Of a DNA stretch of 25,526 nucleotides, positions 21,124 through 25,526 are shown piece after piece (positions within the stretch are counted from its first letter, which is position 1; each line of letters starts with the position of its first letter). This DNA comes from Streptosporangiaceae bacterium (GTDB taxonomy: Bacteria; Actinomycetota; Actinomycetes; Streptosporangiales; Streptosporangiaceae), in assembly GCA_030041195.1 (NCBI GenBank), contig JASHOI010000015.1:1-25526 (forward strand), read 5' to 3'. Made by a program: the position numbers and the translations under genes. The notes below the pieces were generated by a model, which was not told the origin of the DNA, ran no database searches, and was given only the letters and a program-made list of their open reading frames with translations.

Positions 21124-24030
21124 GTGGCCTTCCAGTCGACCGGCCACTCCCGGCCGCCAGGCAACCGCCCGATCGTGCTCCCGCGCTGGTCGAGGTATGT
21201 GATCCCGGCGCTGGTGGCGGTGATCGCGCTGATCGTGATCGTCAGCGTTGGCGCCGGCGTGTGGACCGACTGGCTGTGGTTTCGCGCGGTCCATTACACG
21301 TCGGTATTTGACACCACCTACGGCGTCAAGTGGGCGCTGTTCGGCATTGCCGCGGTGTTCATGATGGCCGTCATCGGCGTCAACATCCGGCTCGCCTACC
21401 GGCTCAGGCCGGCGCAGCCGCCGATCTCCCCGGAGCAGCACGGCCTGGACGCGTACCGGATGGCCATCGAGCCACGGCGGCGGCTCATCCTCGGCGTGGT
21501 GCTCGGCCTGATCGGGCTCATTTCCGGCCTTGCCGCGGCGGGCAGCTGGCGCACCTGGCTGCTGTTTGCCAACCGGACCTCATTCGGGGTCAAGGACCCG
21601 CAGTTCCATCTGGACATCTCGTTCTTTGTCTTCGACTACCCATTCATCCGGATGGTGCTCAGCTTCCTGTTCTGGGCCGTGCTGCTGTCGCTCGTGGCGG
21701 CCACGCTCGTGCATTACCTGTACGGCGGGCTGCGGCTGCAACTGCGGGGCCAGCGCGCGACCCAGGCCGTGCGGTCTCACCTGTTCGTGCTCATCGGCAT
21801 CTTCGTGCTGCTCAAGGCCGTCGCGTACTGGGTGGACCGTTACGGCATCGATTTCTCGCAGCGGGGCGTGGTGCAGACCGGCGCGTCGTACACGGACGTC
21901 AACGCCGTGCTGCCGGCCAAGACCGTGCTGGCGGTGATCGCGGTGATCTGCGCGGCGCTGTTCTTCGCCGGCGCGATAAGCCGGAGCGCCACGCTTCCCG
22001 CCGTCGGGTTCGGCCTGCTCGTGCTTTCGGCGATCATCGTCGGCGGCGTGTACCCGGCGATCGTGCAGCAGTTCGTGGTCAAGCCGAACGAGCTCGCCAA
22101 GGAGGGCCCGTACCTCGCCCGCGAGATCAAGAACACCCGGGCCGCATACGGGATCACCAACGTGGCGGTGACGCCGTATTCGGCGGTGTCGTCCGAGTCG
22201 ACGTCGCAGCTCGCCAGCCAGGCGGCGGCGCTCACCGATGTGCGCCAGCTGGACCCCGGCGTCGTGTCCGCGGCGTTCCAGCAGCTGCAGCAGGTCAAGG
22301 GGTATTACAAGTTCGCCGGCGTGCTATCGGTCGACAGATACAAGGTCCGCGGGAGCTCGGTTCCCGAGGACATGATCGTCGGCGTCCGCGACATGTCCGG
22401 CCCGCCGGCCGGTCAGGACAACTGGATCAACAGCCATCTCGTGTACACCCACGGCTTCGGGTTCGTCGCCGCGGCAGCGGACGCCACGTCGAGCGGCGGC
22501 AACCCGGATTTCACCGAGAGCGACATCCCGCCGTCGGGCGAGCTCGACGTCCGCCAGCCCCGGGTGTACTTCGGCGAGGCCGAGACGAGCTACGCGATCG
22601 TCGACACCCACCAGCTCGAGCTGGACTATCCCAACTCCAGCGCGAGCGGCCAGGCGAACACCACCTACGCGGGCGGCGGCGGCGTCCCGGTCGGCTCGCT
22701 GCTGAACCGGGTGCTGTATGCGATCAAGTTCCGCGAGCTCAACATCCTGCTGTCCGGCGCCATCGACAGCAATTCGAAGATCATGTACATCAGGGACCCG
22801 CTGTCCCGGGTGGCCAAGGTAGCGCCGTTCCTCACCCTGGACAGCAACACCTACCCGGTCGTGGTCGGCGGCCAGATCTACTGGGTGGTCGACGCGTACA
22901 CGACCACGGACAACTATCCCTATTCGCAGCGGCTCAGCCTGTCGCAAGCCAGCTCGAACAGCTACAGCCCGGGCGGCTCGATCGTCGGGCCCGCGGATCA
23001 GGTCAACTACATCCGCAACTCTGTCAAGGCGGTGGTGAACGCCTACACCGGCGCGGTCACGCTCTACCAGTGGGGCGGCAACGACCCGGTGCTCGACGCG
23101 TGGAAGAAGGCGTTCCCGGGCGTGATCAAGCCGGAGAGCGCCATACCCAAGGGCCTGCTGCCGCACCTGCGTTACCCGCCGGTGCTGTTCGAGGCACAGC
23201 GGCAAATCCTGGCGCAGTATCACGTGACGCAGGCGCCGGAGTTCTACGGCGGGCAGAACTTCTGGGCCGTGCCCACCGACCCCAGCGGGACCTCGCCCAA
23301 CGCGTCCAGCCAGCCGCCTTACTACCTGACGATGACGATGCCGGGTCAGGCGCAGCCCGAGTTCTCGCTGGTCACTTCCCTCACGCCGCGCGGCCGGGCC
23401 AACATGGCCGCGTTCATGGAGGTGAACAGCAACCCGCTGAGCAAGGGTTACGGCACGATCCGGGTGCTCCAGCTGCCCCAGGACACCACGATCCGGGGCC
23501 CGCAGCAGGTGCAGAACGACTTCGAGTCCAACGCGACCGTGGCGTCCGCGCTGACCCTGCTGCGTCAGGGCGGATCCAAGGTGATCGAGGGCAACCTGAT
23601 CACGCTGCCGGTGGGTGGCGGCCTGATGTATTTCGAGCCCGTGTATGTGTCCCAGTCGCAGGCGGGCAGCTCCGGCGCCTATCCCACGCTGCAGGACATG
23701 CTCGTGTACTACAACGGCCAGGTCGGGTTCGGGCCGACCCTGCAGAAGGCGCTGGATAACGCGCTGGGAACCGGGCCGGCGACGGCCAGCACCCCAGGCA
23801 CGCAGCCGCCGAGCAGCCACCCGCAGACGGGGAACGCGACCGTGCTGAAGTACCTGCAACAGGCCGAGAGCTACTACAACCAGGCACAGGCGGCGCTCAA
23901 GAGCGACAACCTGGCCCTGTACGGCAGCGACCTGGCCCTGATGAAGACGGCGCTGGATGAGGCCACGGCGGCCGCTCAGGGCAGCGGCAAGGCCGCCACG
24001 CCGTCGCCGTCGCCATCGGCCAGCCCATAA
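21124..24030 (+). CDS. UPF0182 family large membrane protein
   Basis: A 968-residue integral membrane protein of unknown function. The N-terminal third holds about seven membrane segments (for example IPALVAVIALIVIVSVGAGVW at about 22-42, and others near 75-90, 120-138, 170-195, 215-235, 265-285 and 292-312). A large extracytoplasmic domain follows (about 320-890), with the family's conserved stretches such as DPLSRVAKVAPFLTLDSN and QNFWAVPTDP. It ends in a Ser/Pro-rich tail (ATPSPSPSASP). Length is typical of the family. GTG 21124 has AAGGGGGA six bases or so upstream. It is the Rv3193c equivalent, next to the PDZ/S16 protease that might process or regulate it (inference). Confidence 0.93.
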   Translation: MAFQSTGHSRPPGNRPIVLPRWSRYVIPALVAVIALIVIVSVGAGVWTDWLWFRAVHYTSVFDTTYGVKWALFGIAAVFMMAVIGVNIRLAYRLRPAQPPISPEQHGLDAYRMAIEPRRRLILGVVLGLIGLISGLAAAGSWRTWLLFANRTSFGVKDPQFHLDISFFVFDYPFIRMVLSFLFWAVLLSLVAATLVHYLYGGLRLQLRGQRATQAVRSHLFVLIGIFVLLKAVAYWVDRYGIDFSQRGVVQTGASYTDVNAVLPAKTVLAVIAVICAALFFAGAISRSATLPAVGFGLLVLSAIIVGGVYPAIVQQFVVKPNELAKEGPYLAREIKNTRAAYGITNVAVTPYSAVSSESTSQLASQAAALTDVRQLDPGVVSAAFQQLQQVKGYYKFAGVLSVDRYKVRGSSVPEDMIVGVRDMSGPPAGQDNWINSHLVYTHGFGFVAAAADATSSGGNPDFTESDIPPSGELDVRQPRVYFGEAETSYAIVDTHQLELDYPNSSASGQANTTYAGGGGVPVGSLLNRVLYAIKFRELNILLSGAIDSNSKIMYIRDPLSRVAKVAPFLTLDSNTYPVVVGGQIYWVVDAYTTTDNYPYSQRLSLSQASSNSYSPGGSIVGPADQVNYIRNSVKAVVNAYTGAVTLYQWGGNDPVLDAWKKAFPGVIKPESAIPKGLLPHLRYPPVLFEAQRQILAQYHVTQAPEFYGGQNFWAVPTDPSGTSPNASSQPPYYLTMTMPGQAQPEFSLVTSLTPRGRANMAAFMEVNSNPLSKGYGTIRVLQLPQDTTIRGPQQVQNDFESNATVASALTLLRQGGSKVIEGNLITLPVGGGLMYFEPVYVSQSQAGSSGAYPTLQDMLVYYNGQVGFGPTLQKALDNALGTGPATASTPGTQPPSSHPQTGNATVLKYLQQAESYYNQAQAALKSDNLALYGSDLALMKTALDEATAAAQGSGKAATPSPSPSASP

Positions 24031-24048
24031 CCCGCCGGGGGGCGAGCA

Positions 24049-24092
24049 GGCGGCTGCAAGGCGACTGCGGGACGGCTGCGAGGCGGCTGGAC
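24049..24092 (+). repeat. four imperfect 11-bp tandem repeats
   Basis: The units GGCGGCTGCAA, GGCGACTGCGG, GACGGCTGCGA and GGCGGCTGGAC follow each other directly in the 238-bp noncoding gap between the UPF0182 and glycosyltransferase genes. The 11-bp period is close to one helical turn, which could place repeated protein contacts on one DNA face. It may also be simple slippage. Confidence 0.6.
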
Positions 24093-24268
24093 GCGGCCGA
24101 AGCCGCTGGAAGCGGGTCGGTTCGGCCAATCCGCGCCGCCGCGCCGCTGCACGGACACACCGCCGCCCCAGAGGGCGTACGCTCGGTGCTGACGGGACAT
24201 CCAGAGCAAAGCTCGCCTGCCGCAGTAGCGCACGCCCGGCAGGCCTGGTGAGAGGAGCCGGACTGGTC

Positions 24269-25405
24269 GTGGCACCTCGTGTGCTCGTTGATGCGACCGC
24301 AGTGCCCGCAGACCGTGGCGCGCTCGGCCGCTACGTTGACGGGCTGGTCAGCGCCCTGGGCGAAGCAGGAGCCGACCTGGCCGTGGCGTGCCAGCGCGCC
24401 GACGAGGAACGGTATGGGCGGCTGGTGCCGAGCGCGCGGGTCGTGGCCGGCCCGCCGGCCATCGCGCACCGGCCCGCCAGGCTCGCCTGGGAGCAGAGCG
24501 GCCTGCCGCTGGTGGCACAGCAGGTGGGCGCTGACGTGATCCACGCGCCGCATTACTCGATGCCGCTGCGGCCCGGCGCGCCGATCGTGGTGACCATGCA
24601 CGACCTGACGTTCTTCACCGAGCCGGACGCGCACAACCCGCTGACCGCGACGTTCTACAAGTCAGCGATCAGGACCTCCGCGCGCCGCGCCACCCGGCTC
24701 ATCGTCCCGTCCAAGGCCACCAGGGACGAGCTGGTGCGCGTGCTCGGCGCGGACCCGACCAGGATCGACGTGGCCTACCACGGCGTTGACCACGCGGTGT
24801 TCCACCATCCTGCCGAGGTCAAGCTGCGCCAGGTCTCCGACCGGCTCGGCCTGCACGGCAAGCCCTACGTCGCCTACCTTGGCGCGCTGGAGCCGCGCAA
24901 GAACGTGCCCGCGCTGATCAACGGGTGGGCGGAGGCCGTGGAGGACCTCGGCGACCCGCCCGCGCTGGTCCTGGCCGGCGGCAGCGGCTGGAGCGAGGAA
25001 GTGGACGCGGCGGTCGCGAACGTGCCCGCCCACCTGCGCCTCGTCCGCCCTGGTTACCTGCACTTCGGCGACCTGCCCGGCTTCCTCGGCGGGGCGCTCG
25101 TGGTCGCGTTCCCCAGCACCGGCGAGGGATTCGGGCTGCCGGTGCTCGAGGCCATGGCCTCGGGCGCGGCGGTGCTGACCACGCACCGCACCTCCCTTCC
25201 GGAGGTGGGCGGGGACGCGGTGGCCTACACCGAGCCGGACGCGGACAGCATCCGCGCCGCGCTGCGCTCGCTGCTTGACGACCCGGCGCGCCGGGAGGCC
25301 CTCGGAGCCGCCGGCGAGGCGCGGGCGCTGGAGTTCACCTGGGCCGCGTCGGCGGAGGCGCACATGGCGTCCTACGAGCGGGCGGCCGTCCAGGGCCACG
25401 AGTAG
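24269..25405 (+). CDS. GT4-family glycosyltransferase
   Basis: A 378-residue GT-B fold glycosyltransferase. The N-terminal acceptor domain begins APRVLVDATAVPADRGALGRYVDGLV. The donor domain has VAYLGALEPRKNVPALINGWA, LVLAGGSGW and the GT4 EX7E motif in STGEGFGLPVLEAMASG (about residues 283-299), ending with PDADSIRAALRSLLDDP. It is probably cytosolic and could use a nucleotide sugar such as GDP-mannose to build a cell-wall glycan or glycolipid; donor and acceptor are not determinable. GTG 24269 has AGGAG (24253-24257) upstream; the frame stays open further upstream but without family sequence. GTG 24248 is an alternative. Confidence 0.92.
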   Translation: MAPRVLVDATAVPADRGALGRYVDGLVSALGEAGADLAVACQRADEERYGRLVPSARVVAGPPAIAHRPARLAWEQSGLPLVAQQVGADVIHAPHYSMPLRPGAPIVVTMHDLTFFTEPDAHNPLTATFYKSAIRTSARRATRLIVPSKATRDELVRVLGADPTRIDVAYHGVDHAVFHHPAEVKLRQVSDRLGLHGKPYVAYLGALEPRKNVPALINGWAEAVEDLGDPPALVLAGGSGWSEEVDAAVANVPAHLRLVRPGYLHFGDLPGFLGGALVVAFPSTGEGFGLPVLEAMASGAAVLTTHRTSLPEVGGDAVAYTEPDADSIRAALRSLLDDPARREALGAAGEARALEFTWAASAEAHMASYERAAVQGHE

Positions 25406-25412
25406 TCGGCGA

Positions 25413-25430
25413 CCGGGCCCGGAGGCCCGG
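25413..25430 (+). terminator. small GC hairpin after the glycosyltransferase gene
   Basis: CCGGGCC-CGGA-GGCCCGG is a 7-bp perfect stem with a 4-base loop, eight bases after the stop. It is a plausible weak terminator without a T-run. Confidence 0.45.
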
Positions 25431-25442
25431 GCCGCGCCAGCT

Positions 25443-25448
25443 TAGGCT
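25443..25448 (+). promoter_or_regulatory. candidate -10 for the gene starting at 25456
   Basis: TAGGCT is identical to the whiB7 -10 and ends seven bases before ATG 25456. A leaderless start is possible, although GGAGG (25449-25453) also lies just before the ATG at suboptimal spacing. Confidence 0.3.
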
Positions 25449-25455
25449 GGAGGCC

Positions 25456-25526
25456 ATGAGCGTCGACGGGCCCACCCCGCCCCCCAGCCCGCAGCACCAG
25501 CAGCAGACCCAGCCGCACGAGCCGCG
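25456..25526 (+). CDS. N-terminus of an unidentified protein (3' truncated by window edge)
   Basis: ATG 25456 opens a frame that stays open to the window end (23 codons). The visible residues are Pro/Gln/His-rich (MSVDGPTPPPSPQHQQQTQP), a disordered N-terminus as seen in many actinobacterial membrane or regulatory proteins. The product cannot be named. Confidence 0.5.
   Translation, partial: MSVDGPTPPPSPQHQQQTQPHEP

Noticed and set aside
22324..24129. A 601-codon minus-strand frame
   Set aside because: It lies opposite the well-supported UPF0182 gene and has an Arg/His/Val-rich composition typical of shadow frames.

Overview
The window is a high-GC stretch of an actinobacterial chromosome, judged from strong G/C third positions, many GTG starts, leaderless-looking starts and a gene neighbourhood typical of the class. 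The genus cannot be fixed from the sequence alone. The central and right parts resemble, as far as I recall, the M. tuberculosis Rv3193c-Rv3198A block: UPF0182 membrane protein, PDZ/Lon-like protease, DUF2342 zincin-like protein, ThiF-like E1 protein, ABC1/AarF kinase, whiB7, uvrD2 and mycoredoxin. Here the block is opened by extra genes (tesB, an SDR, moaE) and by an IS110-family element.

Layout. At 1-2000 lies the end of a cell-envelope or conjugation-type (T4SS-like) cluster: a Pro/Gly-rich C-terminus, a membrane-anchored VirB8/TcpC-like protein and a lytic transglycosylase/NlpC-P60 hydrolase. A stand-alone metallo-beta-lactamase-fold hydrolase follows (2057-2938). At 3103-7708, all on the minus strand, are mycoredoxin, an ANTAR-domain protein, cyanophycinase and cyanophycin synthetase; the last two form a nitrogen-storage polymer module. 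At 7866-10530 are uvrD2 (short form without the HRDC tail) and tesB. At 10531-11850 are the whiB7 antibiotic-response regulator, its long leader and a small downstream ORF. At 11871-14454 (minus) are the ABC1 kinase and the ThiF-like protein. At about 14848-16187 is a frameshifted IS110-family transposase. At 16651-18192 (minus) is the DUF2342 protein. At 18330-24030 are an SDR, moaE, the PDZ/S16 protease and the UPF0182 protein. At 24269-25405 is a GT4 glycosyltransferase, and a truncated gene starts at 25456.

The most informative non-coding structure is the whiB7 leader (10556-11069). It has an A-tract next to a -35, a -10 placed so that transcription should begin at the ATG of a 17-codon uORF, a second overlapping leader ORF, a 16-bp perfect terminator-type hairpin, and an upstream 8-mer copying the hairpin's 3' arm that could pair with its 5' arm. 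This fits ribosome-mediated attenuation, as described for whiB7/wblC elsewhere. The exact architecture here is read from sequence and untested.

Other points of interest are an in-frame two-copy 42-bp-period G/C-tract repeat inside the ATP-grasp domain of cyanophycin synthetase, an SDR that appears to have lost its Tyr-x3-Lys pair, and noncoding flanks around the IS110 transposase where a bridge RNA could reside.
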